Below are positions 16,090-24,373 of a stretch of DNA of 26,472 nt, piece after piece; the first letter of the stretch is position 1, and each line of letters starts with the position of its first letter. The stretch covers positions 1-26,472 of the forward strand of contig CABUPM010000021.1 in assembly GCA_902493345.1 (NCBI GenBank), written 5' to 3'. A program made the position numbers and the translations under genes. The notes below the pieces were generated by a model. It had not been told where the DNA came from, made no database searches, and saw nothing but the letters and a program-made list of their open reading frames with translations. This stretch comes from an uncultured Eubacteriales bacterium (GTDB lineage Bacteria; Bacillota; Clostridia; Lachnospirales; Bianqueaceae).

Positions 16090-17920
16090 GGGAATTTCCC
16101 TCCTCGGGCATCGTCATCTGCATATCAAACACATGGCGATAGATCCCGTTCTTCTCCATCAATTCCTCGTGAGAGCCCATCTCCGCTACCCGTCCGTGAT
16201 CCAGCACCAGAATACAATCAGCCTGCATCAGCGTCGTCACACGGTGAGAAATCAAAATCACCGTGGACTCTCCCAGATTCTTTCGCAGTGCCTGGCGAAT
16301 CTTGGCATCCGTTTCCGAATCAACCGCCGACAGAGAATCGTCAAACACCATGATCGGCGTCTTCTGCGTCAGCATCCGCGCGATCGCGGTCCGCTGCTTC
16401 TGTCCTCCGGACAACGTTACACCTCGTTCTCCCACAATCGTATCATACCCATTGGCAAATTCGGTGATGGCATCATCCACGCAGGCAATCCTTGCCGCAC
16501 GGCGAATCTCCTCCATGGGCATCTCACTTTTGGTGATACCGATATTCTCCGCGATCGTCCTTGAGAACAGGAATGGCTCCTGCAATACCATACCAATATT
16601 GCTGCGGACCCATTTTGCCTTCATATCCGCGATATCCACACCGCCGATCGTGATCTTGCCACTGTCCTCCGGCAGCTCATACAAACGGTTCAGAAGATGC
16701 ATCAGGGTAGATTTTCCGGAACCGGTCCCGCCTAAGATACCAAAGGTCGTACCACTGGGGATCGTAAAGGATACATCCTCCACTACAGGTATCTTGGCAT
16801 CATAGCCAAAGGAAACATGAGAAAAGACAATATCCCCATGCATGTCCGGCTCCGTTGCCTCCGGCTTATCCTTCTCTTCTTCAGAATTCATGATATACAT
16901 AATACGGTCAATCGACACATTCGCCTTACTCATCTCAGAGATCACGCGGCCCAGCTGTCTGACCGGCCAGGTAAGCATGGAGTTATAGGACAAAAACGCG
17001 ATAAATTCTCCTGCGGTAATATCTCCGTGTACACAGAATACCGCGCCGAAGATCAGCACCAGCATCACCTGCAGTCCGGAGATCAGATCACCGGAACTCC
17101 AGAAAAAGGCCATCAGTTTCACCAGATCTACCCACAGGTTGGCGTATCGCTGATTCTGCTTCTCAAAACGATCCCGCTCATATTTTTCCCGTCCGAACGC
17201 CCGCACGACTCTCACGCCGGTCAGGTTCTCCTGCGCTATCGTCGAGAGGACACCCTCACTCTCATCGCACTCCTGGAAACGGGAACCAATCTTGGAATGG
17301 AAATAGGCCGAATATCCCAATACGATCGGGATGCAGGCCGTCGCGATCAACGCCAGCGGTACATTCATCGAATACATAAAGAACAGCGACAGTCCCATCA
17401 GAATGACAATTCGTACAATCGATGTCATCTGCTCTGCCACGAAGACCTTGACACGGTCCACATCTGAAGTACAGCGCTGAATGATATCGCCGGTCTGATT
17501 CTTCATATGCCACGCAAAGGGCAGCTTCTGGATATGCGCGAACAGCTGATCTCTCATCGTCTGAAGCAGCGTCTCCGCGCCCTTATTATTGTTTACCGTT
17601 GAAGAATACTTACAAACCGCTGCAAAAGCCGCCAATAAAATAATTGTCAATGCGATAATATGCAAATGTCCCCTGAGATACTCTACACCGCCAAAGGACA
17701 GGAGCGGCGTGCTCAAAAATCCAGGCAGATCCGGCTCTGCGCTGCCGATGACAGAATCCACCGTAAAGCGGATCAGCTGCGGCATCAGCATCTCTGCCAG
17801 CGTCACGAGGAACGCGCTCAGAATGCTGATGATAAAAAAGTGCACACTTCCCCGCAGAAAATAAAAGAGCATCGAGGATTTTGTATATTTCCCCCGTACT
17901 TTTTCTGTTTTTCCAGACAT
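16082..17920 (-). CDS. ABC exporter half-transporter, degenerate-Walker B subunit
   Basis: The partner half-transporter, 612 residues from the ATG at 17920 (TGGAGGAAAAT directly upstream; an ATG 48 bases earlier lacks a ribosome site). It has six membrane segments followed by an ATPase domain with Walker A GGTGSGKST (397-405), canonical LSGGQKQR (503-510), and Walker B IMVFDDSLSAVD in which D528 replaces the catalytic glutamate. Together with the other subunit's LSTGE this predicts one degenerate and one active ATP site, the standard design of heterodimeric exporters. First gene of the exporter unit, with a predicted promoter about 115 bases upstream. Confidence 0.92.
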   Translation of the reverse strand: MSGKTEKVRGKYTKSSMLFYFLRGSVHFFIISILSAFLVTLAEMLMPQLIRFTVDSVIGSAEPDLPGFLSTPLLSFGGVEYLRGHLHIIALTIILLAAFAAVCKYSSTVNNNKGAETLLQTMRDQLFAHIQKLPFAWHMKNQTGDIIQRCTSDVDRVKVFVAEQMTSIVRIVILMGLSLFFMYSMNVPLALIATACIPIVLGYSAYFHSKIGSRFQECDESEGVLSTIAQENLTGVRVVRAFGREKYERDRFEKQNQRYANLWVDLVKLMAFFWSSGDLISGLQVMLVLIFGAVFCVHGDITAGEFIAFLSYNSMLTWPVRQLGRVISEMSKANVSIDRIMYIMNSEEEKDKPEATEPDMHGDIVFSHVSFGYDAKIPVVEDVSFTIPSGTTFGILGGTGSGKSTLMHLLNRLYELPEDSGKITIGGVDIADMKAKWVRSNIGMVLQEPFLFSRTIAENIGITKSEMPMEEIRRAARIACVDDAITEFANGYDTIVGERGVTLSGGQKQRTAIARMLTQKTPIMVFDDSLSAVDSETDAKIRQALRKNLGESTVILISHRVTTLMQADCILVLDHGRVAEMGSHEELMEKNGIYRHVFDMQMTMPEEGNSHE

Positions 17921-18035
17921 ATTTTCCTCCAATTTTCGTCCAAAACAAGGCAGAGCACATGTATCCATATGCTCTTAAGCTTTACTTTACACTTCCTCCT
18001 CATTCTCCGTACATAATCTTGCAACCCTAAACCCC

Positions 18036-18063
18036 ATTATACATGGGTTTTCCATAAATACAA
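18036..18063 (-). promoter_or_regulatory. Predicted promoter of the ABC exporter operon
   Basis: Minus-strand -35 TTGTAT (18058-18063), 16-base spacer, -10 TATAAT (18036-18041). The -10 sits inside an imperfect inverted repeat (AAACCCAT, 5 bases, ATGGGGTTT; one extra G in one arm). The segment CCATTATA is shared with the marR operator, although part of it is the -10 itself. The leader to the ATG is over 100 bases and shows no recognisable riboswitch. Confidence 0.5.
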
Positions 18064-18071
18064 TGGATTAT

Positions 18072-18911
18072 TTATAACACTTTTCGTGAATTCACTTCTT
18101 GCAGAGCACAGTGCAGCAGCCCTTTCATATAGCCGGTCGAATAGGCCATCGCAGAATTCTTCCCTCCGCAGGACGCCACATACTCCGATACATGATCCAC
18201 ATGGATCAACCCGTCATAATCACAGCGTACCAGCTGCTTCATAGCGTCGTACATATTCATATACCCGTCTTCCAGGAGTGTTTCTTCAAAATAGCGGCCC
18301 GGCGCGCTGACATTGCGGAAATGCACAATCAGCACCTTTCCCGTTCCGACAAATTCCTGAATATCATCCACCAGATTGCCAAAAGCCGCTCCGCCGAATG
18401 AATCAGGTTATGGATCCCTACCAGCGACTCAGTCGGCGGATCATTGGGATGCAGCGCGATTTTAATGTGCTCCTCTTCTCCGTATACCCTGCCGTGCGTA
18501 TACGGACGGGATTCCAGTTCATCCATGTCCACAATTCTGCCTTTTGCGCTGCGCATATGTTCTCCTACGGCATACCGGGTACTAAGCACCTGATTGGGCT
18601 CCCAGGTCATGTATACGATAGGGATCCCCGCCTTCGTCAGAACCCGGTTAAAACGGTTATATTCCTCGAGCGTCCGGTCTCTCTCCGATACTCCCAGCTG
18701 AAACTGCGGATTCTTATAAATCCGCGTATTACCTCCGTCCGTAATCGTCAATCCTGCCTTGCGCACGCGCTCTGTAAAACACATCACCGAATCATAATCC
18801 GTATAACCACGCAAATACATGATCCACTCCCTGCTGCTTGACAAACAACAGTTCTTCATCCGTACAGGAGGAACTGATGCCCTGCTGCACCCGTATTCTA
18901 TCTCCTAACAT
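18072..18911 (-). pseudogene. Mannonate dehydratase-like (UxuA family) pseudogene
   Basis: Three fragments on the minus strand match successive parts of a mannonate dehydratase-like TIM barrel. From ATG 18911 the frame reads MLGDRIRVQQGISSSCTDEE to a stop at about 18792. A second frame from about 18805 carries AGLTITDGGNTRIYKN, MTWEPNQVLSTRYAVGEH and ALHPNDPP. A third, from about 18393 to 18072, carries IVHFRNVSAPGRYFEETLLEDG, the DHV metal motif and STGYMKGLL. Besides the frame change near 18805, family comparison from memory suggests an in-frame loss of about 25 residues at about 18470 (GEEE joined to HIKIALHP) and a further loss with frame change at about 18393. The ATG follows the radical SAM stop directly (TAAATG), so it was the last operon gene. 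UxuA-type enzymes convert D-mannonate to 2-keto-3-deoxygluconate; this copy should be inactive. Confidence 0.85.
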
Positions 18912-19838
18912 TTACTTCTCCCTTATAAGCCCCGTTCCGTCAAACGCCGGAATAAAGCTCTTTCTGGCCGTGCCGCCCTCCTGGATATAGGCATTTTGCA
19001 CCCCTATCTCCAAGGCGTATTCTACAACACGGTCGTATTCTTTTCTCCGAAGCTTTCTCTCCAGCTCCGGATAGCGTCCGTCATGCAGAAGCGGTGTATA
19101 TTGCTTCATCAGGCTCATATAGATGCTGTCCCCATACGTCTCATACAGATACCGTACTACCGCGAGGCTGTCCTCCCGCCCTCCTGGCAGAAGAAGATGG
19201 CGCACGATCACACCGCTAAGCATCATCCCATCCTCGTCAAAAATCGGCTCCGGTCTCTGCCGCACCATTTCCGCAAGCGCCTTTCTGGCCACTTCCGGAT
19301 AATCGGCCGCATGAGAATACTTGGCTGCCCGTGCGCTGTCCATATACTTGAAATCCGGCAGATAGATGTCCACCAGTCCCTCCAGACACCGCAAAGCCTC
19401 TACGGTATCATACCCTCCGGTATTATACACTACAGGGATATTCAGTTCCTGCCGCTTTGCCGTCTGAAGCGCAGACACTACCTGCGGCAAATAATGGGAC
19501 GCGGTAACAAGATTGATATTGTGCGCGCCCTGTTCCTTCAGCGCGAAGAAGGTCTGCACAAGCTCCTCTGTCGTGATCTCGCAGCCTTTGGCCGCATAAC
19601 TGATCTCACGGTTCTGGCAGTAGACGCAGTCCAGCGCGCACCCACTGAAAAAGACAGCTCCAGAGCCCCTCGTTCCGGACAGACACGGCTCCTCCCAATA
19701 ATGGAGCGCCGCTCTGCCCGCGTACATCTGTGCCGGAACTCCGCAAGCCCCGGTCTCTCCCGCCAGCCGATTCGCGCCGCATCTTCTGGGGCACAGCCTA
19801 CAGCTGGTATATTCGCTTAATTCTCCTTGCGGACCCAT
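18912..19838 (-). CDS. Radical SAM protein, PflX-like (COG1313 type)
   Basis: A 308-residue radical SAM protein related to pyruvate formate-lyase activating enzymes. It has an N-terminal cysteine cluster CRLCPRRC (C13, C16, C20) with C33, then the SAM/4Fe-4S motif SGCALDCVYCQN (C67, C71, C74) and the NLVTASHYLPQV and IYLPDFKYMD segments typical of the PflX group. The physiological role of this group is not established. The start at 19838 is chosen because GGGGAG lies at correct spacing and the product begins just before the first cysteine cluster; an ATG 51 bases earlier would extend further into the GH127 gene. It overlaps the GH127 end by 22 bases, so the two are translationally coupled. 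No glycyl radical enzyme is nearby. Confidence 0.88.
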   Translation of the reverse strand: MGPQGELSEYTSCRLCPRRCGANRLAGETGACGVPAQMYAGRAALHYWEEPCLSGTRGSGAVFFSGCALDCVYCQNREISYAAKGCEITTEELVQTFFALKEQGAHNINLVTASHYLPQVVSALQTAKRQELNIPVVYNTGGYDTVEALRCLEGLVDIYLPDFKYMDSARAAKYSHAADYPEVARKALAEMVRQRPEPIFDEDGMMLSGVIVRHLLLPGGREDSLAVVRYLYETYGDSIYMSLMKQYTPLLHDGRYPELERKLRRKEYDRVVEYALEIGVQNAYIQEGGTARKSFIPAFDGTGLIREK

Positions 19839-21760
19839 ACCATCAGCTCCCCTGCACTGCGGTTCGCCCAGGCATAATAGGGGATCCATAGCAATTCTTT
19901 TTCCTGATATTTTTCATCGCTTTCAAATCCATAGAGCGTATCCGCATCCCAGTCCTCCTGCTCCTGCATCCGAGCAGTACTGCGCAAAACCGTAACTCCG
20001 CCAAGGAAATCCGGCCGGTACTCCGATGTAAACTTCATATCCTGTCCCAGACGGATTCGGTGCAGATCCGCTCCGTTATCCGCCTCTTCCAGACAATAGA
20101 CCACCGGTCCGCGCATCACCGCCGTCTTACCGATGTCCTCCCGGACTCTGGGATTGGCCCGAACCAGCTGTACCGGCATATCCAGCTCCAGTTCCAGACG
20201 GTCTCCAGCCTGCCATTCTCTGGACAGATAACAATATCCGTCCTTGCTCTCTCCAGAGATCTCCTCTCCGTTACAGGTCAGATGATAAGAACGGCACCAC
20301 CCCGGAATCCGAAGCGCCAGCGTGTACTCCCCGCTCTCCATCCATTCCATCTGCACCGTACCATTCCACGGATATCCCGTCTGTACACGCAGATGCGCTG
20401 TCTGTCCGCCGATCTGAGTCTTGAGGTCTCCGCCCAGATATAGATGTACAAATAATGTCGTATCGTTTTTCCCATAAGCATAATCCGGCAAAGAACTCAT
20501 CAGACGCGCCAGATTGGGCGGGCAGCACGCACAGCCGAACCACTTCTGGCGTTCCACCCGGACACTGGAACGCGCCTCGTCCTTAAGCACGCCTTCCGGT
20601 TCGACTTCCAGCGGATTCACATAGAAAAATCTTGTGCCATCCAAGGTCATTCCGCTGATAATTCCATTATACAGCGCACGCTCCATCACATCAGCGTACT
20701 CTCCCTTAGGCTCGATCATAAGCATCCTTTTCGCAAAAAACACCAATCCGATCGCCGCGCAGGTCTCGCCGTAGATGGTATCGTTCGGCAGATGATAATC
20801 GTATGTAAAGGCCTCTCCAAACTTGGAGGAACCAATCGATCCCGTAATGTACATTCTCCTGCGGGTCATATTACTCCACAGACTTTGCAGCGCATCGTAC
20901 AGAGAGTCGTCCCCTGTCTCCCTTGCCACATCCGCCATACCGGAATACAGATACACCGCACGCACGGCGTGTCCTTCCGCCTCCTGCTGTTCCCGCACGG
21001 GCTTTCCCGCCTGATAATACTGATACTTAAAATAGCTTTTCGCCCAATGGAAGGGCTTACCCGGGTGCGGCTCATTCTCAAAATACAGCGGCGCCTGTCC
21101 TCTCTGGTCGATAAAATACTTCGCCAGCTTCAGATGCTTGGGATCTCCTGTCACCGCGTACAGCTTCATCAGCGCCAGCTCCAGCACTTCATGTCCGGGA
21201 TACCCATGGCACTTGCCCTCTTCGGTACCGAAATACGAATCAATATAATCCATATACCGGAGCATCGCGTCCAGAAGCTTGCGCTTTCCAGTCGCGCGCC
21301 AATAGGCCACCGCCGCTTCCAGCATATGTCCCGCGCAGTACAGCTCATGATTATCCCGCAGATTGGTCCAACGCTGATCCAGCCCATTGATAATATAATA
21401 CGTATCCAGATATCCGTCCGGCTGCTGCGCGCTTACGATCAGATCGATCGCGCCGTCCGCCGTCTCCTCCAGCTCCGGATCCGGATGCTGAATCAGCGAA
21501 TACGCTACAGCCTCCAGCCACTTGGCGACATCGCTGTCCTGAAAGACGCATCCGCCGAATCCGCCCTCTTCCAATCCTGCCGCGACCCGGAAATTACGCA
21601 TGCAATAGCTGGGCGCCGCTCCTTCTACCCGATCATTCAGCGCTTCCCACTGATAGGGGATGATTTTTGTTCGGGCAACCTCGATAAAATGCCCCCAAAA
21701 ACCATCCTTCACCTGTATCTCTTCCATCGGAACCGCCTGTGTATATCTCTCTGTATCCAT
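19817..21760 (-). CDS. GH127 beta-L-arabinofuranosidase (DUF1680 family)
   Basis: A 647-residue cytoplasmic glycoside hydrolase with no signal peptide. GH127 enzymes such as HypBA1 release L-arabinofuranose with a zinc-bound cysteine nucleophile. The zinc and catalytic positions are visible: GETC (E332, C334) and FGCACCPPN (C412, C413). An alpha/alpha-barrel region is followed by beta-sandwich sequence in the C-terminal third. The ATG is preceded by AGGAGGGG. It is the first gene of an operon with the radical SAM gene and a broken mannonate dehydratase-like gene, and has a strong predicted promoter. No transporter or regulator is in the same unit, so the natural substrate is uncertain; related families act on other furanosides or pyranosides. 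Confidence 0.9.
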   Translation of the reverse strand: MDTERYTQAVPMEEIQVKDGFWGHFIEVARTKIIPYQWEALNDRVEGAAPSYCMRNFRVAAGLEEGGFGGCVFQDSDVAKWLEAVAYSLIQHPDPELEETADGAIDLIVSAQQPDGYLDTYYIINGLDQRWTNLRDNHELYCAGHMLEAAVAYWRATGKRKLLDAMLRYMDYIDSYFGTEEGKCHGYPGHEVLELALMKLYAVTGDPKHLKLAKYFIDQRGQAPLYFENEPHPGKPFHWAKSYFKYQYYQAGKPVREQQEAEGHAVRAVYLYSGMADVARETGDDSLYDALQSLWSNMTRRRMYITGSIGSSKFGEAFTYDYHLPNDTIYGETCAAIGLVFFAKRMLMIEPKGEYADVMERALYNGIISGMTLDGTRFFYVNPLEVEPEGVLKDEARSSVRVERQKWFGCACCPPNLARLMSSLPDYAYGKNDTTLFVHLYLGGDLKTQIGGQTAHLRVQTGYPWNGTVQMEWMESGEYTLALRIPGWCRSYHLTCNGEEISGESKDGYCYLSREWQAGDRLELELDMPVQLVRANPRVREDIGKTAVMRGPVVYCLEEADNGADLHRIRLGQDMKFTSEYRPDFLGGVTVLRSTARMQEQEDWDADTLYGFESDEKYQEKELLWIPYYAWANRSAGELMVWVRKEN

Positions 21761-21806
21761 TCTGTGACCCCTCCTACTGTTTATTTTTTATCAGTCTATT
21801 GGCTTT

Positions 21807-21835
21807 ATTATATCTGAAACAATCCCTAAAGTCAA
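21807..21835 (-). promoter_or_regulatory. Promoter of the GH127 operon
   Basis: Minus-strand -35 TTGACT (21830-21835), 17-base spacer, -10 TATAAT (21807-21812), near consensus. The TGA stop codon of spoIIR lies within the -35 hexamer. No cre-like operator or terminator was seen between the two genes. Confidence 0.75.
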
Positions 21836-22440
21836 TTATTTTCCCACCAGCCTGACGTCCATTTCCGCCACCATTCCAGCAACCAGAAACGGAACCGGAC
21901 TTCGTTCCCCTGATCAGAGACCGTAATCCAGCTCTCGCCGTCTCCATCCTCGAACTCTTCTGGAAACAGCATTCCCCACCAGTTGTGTCCTTCTCCTGCC
22001 CCCAATATCACCCGAAGTGTCCGGTAACGCCCTGCCGGCAGCATCCTGCCGCCGGTATAACGTACTGGAAACTCCTCCCACGCCAATGTAATCCGGACCT
22101 TCTGGCCGCTGATCTCTTCCGCTTGTGCGCAGAGCTCCGGAATCTGTGCGAGGATCCGTTTCTCTGCTTCTTCCCTCGTTCCAGCCTCGGCCGCTGTCTT
22201 TTCCAGTTTTTCCGCCAATGCGTCCCTTACCTTCAGCTTATTCTGCTGTGCCTTGGGATGATTATCCTCTGCCGTTATATGCAGACGAATCACCTGATCG
22301 GCCAATGCCTCCTGCATCGACATTCCGGCCGCAAGCTCCGCCCACACAATCAGTCCTCCCGCCAGCAAGATCGTTACCAGCCACTGTCTTCCCTGAAGCA
22401 TCCTATAATAAATTCTGTCCATATACTGCATCATGCCCAT
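21832..22440 (-). CDS. spoIIR: Stage II sporulation protein R (SpoIIR)
   Basis: SpoIIR is made in the forespore and secreted to the intermembrane space, where it triggers SpoIIGA to process pro-sigma-E in the mother cell. The product has a hydrophobic N-terminal segment (about residues 19-39) serving as signal or anchor, then the family motifs VIRLHITAEDNHPKAQQNKL and LKVRDA, LPAGRYRTLRVILGAG and HNWWGMLFP. The usual family motif near the end is NWWCVLFPPLCF as I recall it; both cysteines are missing here. The start at 22440 (MGMMQYMDR) is favoured by a purine-rich GGAAGGAAGGGAG just upstream; an ATG at 22464 is also open. It diverges from aroD. Confidence 0.85.
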   Translation of the reverse strand: MGMMQYMDRIYYRMLQGRQWLVTILLAGGLIVWAELAAGMSMQEALADQVIRLHITAEDNHPKAQQNKLKVRDALAEKLEKTAAEAGTREEAEKRILAQIPELCAQAEEISGQKVRITLAWEEFPVRYTGGRMLPAGRYRTLRVILGAGEGHNWWGMLFPEEFEDGDGESWITVSDQGNEVRFRFWLLEWWRKWTSGWWENN

Positions 22441-22507
22441 TCTCTCCCTTCCTTCCCGATTCATACTGAACTATTTTTACGAAAATATTCAGTCTCCGGA
22501 AAAAAAC

Positions 22508-22536
22508 TTGAATCGCACCCTTTTTGCGAGTATAAT
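22508..22536 (+). promoter_or_regulatory. Promoter of the aroD-ansA-purF-like operon
   Basis: Plus-strand -35 TTGAAT (22508-22513), 17-base spacer, -10 TATAAT (22531-22536). The predicted start site is about 28 bases ahead of the aroD ATG, which has AAGGAG upstream. The region is shared with the divergent spoIIR upstream region. Confidence 0.72.
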
Positions 22537-22571
22537 AAACAGAGATTCTTATTAAGATAAGGAGCGATAGC

Positions 22572-23321
22572 ATGATACGACCTCTGAAGGTCCGCGGTCT
22601 GACGCTGGGCGACGGAATTCCCAAGATCTGTGTCCCCCTGACCCCTTCCTCTATGGAAGAGTTACAGTCACAGATCGCGCAGATGACGCCGGGCACTTAT
22701 GACCTGGTCGAATGGCGGCTGGATTATTTACCGCCGGACGTGGACTACGCCGAAATGTACCGGCAGATCCGCGGCCGTCTTATGGATACGCCTCTGCTCG
22801 CGACATTCCGGACGGCAGGAGAAGGCGGCCAAAAAGCGATCTCCGCTGCCGATTACCATTCCCTGTATGAGCGGCTTCTGAACCTGGGCGTCGATCTGAT
22901 CGACCTGGAGTGGCGGCTTGGCGAATCTGTATATCATCCGCTTCTGGAGTCCGCGCGTCTCCACGGAGCCCATGCCATCTTCTCCTATCATGATTTTCAG
23001 AAAACGCCATCAAAAGAGGAAATTCTGCGTATTCTTACCGCCATGCAGGCTTCCGGCGCCGACCTTGTCAAGATCGCGCTCATGCCTCATTGCCTGGAAG
23101 ATGTATTGACACTGCTCTCTGCCTCGGATGAGATGTTCCGGCTGCATGCCCACTGTCCCCTGATCACGATGTCCATGGGACGTCTGGGGATGATCAGCCG
23201 TCTGTGCGGCGCTTATAGCGGAAGCGCTGTGACCTTTGGCGCCTGCGGCGCTTCTTCTGCTCCCGGACAGCCGGATGCCGCGCTTCTGCGTTCCATTCTG
23301 AGCTCTGTCAATCCCTGCTGA
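22572..23321 (+). CDS. aroD: Type I 3-dehydroquinate dehydratase AroD
   Basis: AroD dehydrates 3-dehydroquinate to 3-dehydroshikimate in the shikimate pathway through a Schiff base. The 249-residue product has the type I motifs: VEWRLDYL (E47, R49), the catalytic histidine in SYHDF (H140), the Schiff-base lysine in ADLVKIA (K167), SMGRLGMISR (R210) and the C-terminal GACGASSAPGQ substrate loop. Length fits the family (about 250). First gene of a plus-strand operon; ansA starts 18 bases later. Confidence 0.95.
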   Translation: MIRPLKVRGLTLGDGIPKICVPLTPSSMEELQSQIAQMTPGTYDLVEWRLDYLPPDVDYAEMYRQIRGRLMDTPLLATFRTAGEGGQKAISAADYHSLYERLLNLGVDLIDLEWRLGESVYHPLLESARLHGAHAIFSYHDFQKTPSKEEILRILTAMQASGADLVKIALMPHCLEDVLTLLSASDEMFRLHAHCPLITMSMGRLGMISRLCGAYSGSAVTFGACGASSAPGQPDAALLRSILSSVNPC

Positions 23322-23339
23322 TGAAGGAAAAAAATATTT

Positions 23340-24356
23340 ATGAAAAAGATTCTTATGATTACTACCGGAGGCACGATTGCCTCCCGGCATACGGACAGCG
23401 GCCTCGCTCCTATGATCCGTGCTGGGGAGATGCTGGATTATGTGCCGGAGATCCGTGAATTCTGTATTCCGGATACTCTGGAGCTATTGAATGTGGACAG
23501 CACCAATATTACCCCGGAGCACTGGCTGAAGCTGGCTGCCGCCATTGAAGAGAACTATGACCGGTATGACGGTTTCGTCATATGCCACGGCACCGACACC
23601 ATGGCCTATACAGCCGCCATCCTGTCCTATCTGATTCAGGACTCCCCTAAGCCTATTGTGATCACCGGCTCTCAGCGTCCGATTGATCTGATCAACACGG
23701 ACGCCAAGAGCAACCTGGCCGGAAGCTTTCTCTATGCTTCCTCCTGTCAAAGCTGCGGCGTGCAGATCGTGTTTGACGGCGAAGTGATCCTGGGGACACG
23801 CGCGAAAAAGATCAACAGCAAAAGCTATCACGCTTTCACCAGTATCAATTACCCGCACCTCGCGGTCATCCAGGAAGGCCGGATCATCCGCTACATTCCG
23901 CAAACTCCGGGAAAAGCGCCTGTTTTCTACCATGCCCTGAACTCCCGGATCTCCATTCTCAAGCTGATCCCGGGTATGAACTGCGGCGCGCTGTCCTACA
24001 TGCTGGAACACAGCGACGCGGTCATTCTGGAGAGCTACGGTCTGGGCGGTCTGCCCTCCGGACCGGAATACCCCTTCCGCGAAGAGCTGGCGCAATGGAC
24101 CGGGCGCAACAAAACAGTCCTGATGACGACGCAGGTCACCAATGAAGGCAGCCATATGCAGATTTATCAGGTCGGACAAAGCGTCAAGAAAGAATTTCGG
24201 CTGCTGGAAGCCTACGATATGACCTTGGAAGCCGCCGTCTGCAAGCTGATGTGGATTCTGGCCCAGACGACTGACCCGGAACAGGTCCGCGAGACCTTTT
24301 ACCGTCCGATCGCACAAGATCTGCTGTTTTTGAGCGCTACTACACCAAACGAATAA
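23340..24356 (+). CDS. ansA: L-asparaginase (cytoplasmic type)
   Basis: Asparaginase hydrolyses L-asparagine to aspartate and ammonia. The 338-residue product starts MKKILMITTGGTIAS with the catalytic threonine (T12) in the first signature, and carries the second signature CHGTDTMAYTAA, ITGSQRP and the lysine in NTDAKSN. There is no signal peptide, so it should be cytoplasmic, like the type I enzymes. It lies between aroD (18 bases) and a PurF-like gene (17 bases), implying one transcript. Substrate preference over glutamine cannot be read from the sequence. Confidence 0.93.
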   Translation: MKKILMITTGGTIASRHTDSGLAPMIRAGEMLDYVPEIREFCIPDTLELLNVDSTNITPEHWLKLAAAIEENYDRYDGFVICHGTDTMAYTAAILSYLIQDSPKPIVITGSQRPIDLINTDAKSNLAGSFLYASSCQSCGVQIVFDGEVILGTRAKKINSKSYHAFTSINYPHLAVIQEGRIIRYIPQTPGKAPVFYHALNSRISILKLIPGMNCGALSYMLEHSDAVILESYGLGGLPSGPEYPFREELAQWTGRNKTVLMTTQVTNEGSHMQIYQVGQSVKKEFRLLEAYDMTLEAAVCKLMWILAQTTDPEQVRETFYRPIAQDLLFLSATTPNE

Positions 24357-24373
24357 ATCAAAGGAGAGATATC

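Noticed and set aside
16925..17923. Loss of the Walker B glutamate as evidence of a dead transporter
   Set aside because: The loss is matched by the partner's degenerate signature, the normal pattern of heterodimeric exporters.
17921..18035. Long leader of the ABC operon as a riboswitch or leader peptide
   Set aside because: No conserved riboswitch motif, terminator/antiterminator pair or convincing small frame was found; an upstream ATG at 17968 lacks a ribosome site.
20792..21817. Plus-strand open frame of 341 codons opposite the GH127 gene
   Set aside because: Antisense shadow of a gene with clear catalytic motifs; no ribosome site or recognisable product.
22440..22571. Possible sigma-F promoter for spoIIR (GTTTA, 16 bases, GGTGCGATTC on the minus strand)
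   Set aside because: The -35-like part fits GYWTA, but the -10 part mismatches the sigma-F pattern at two conserved positions; too weak to annotate.
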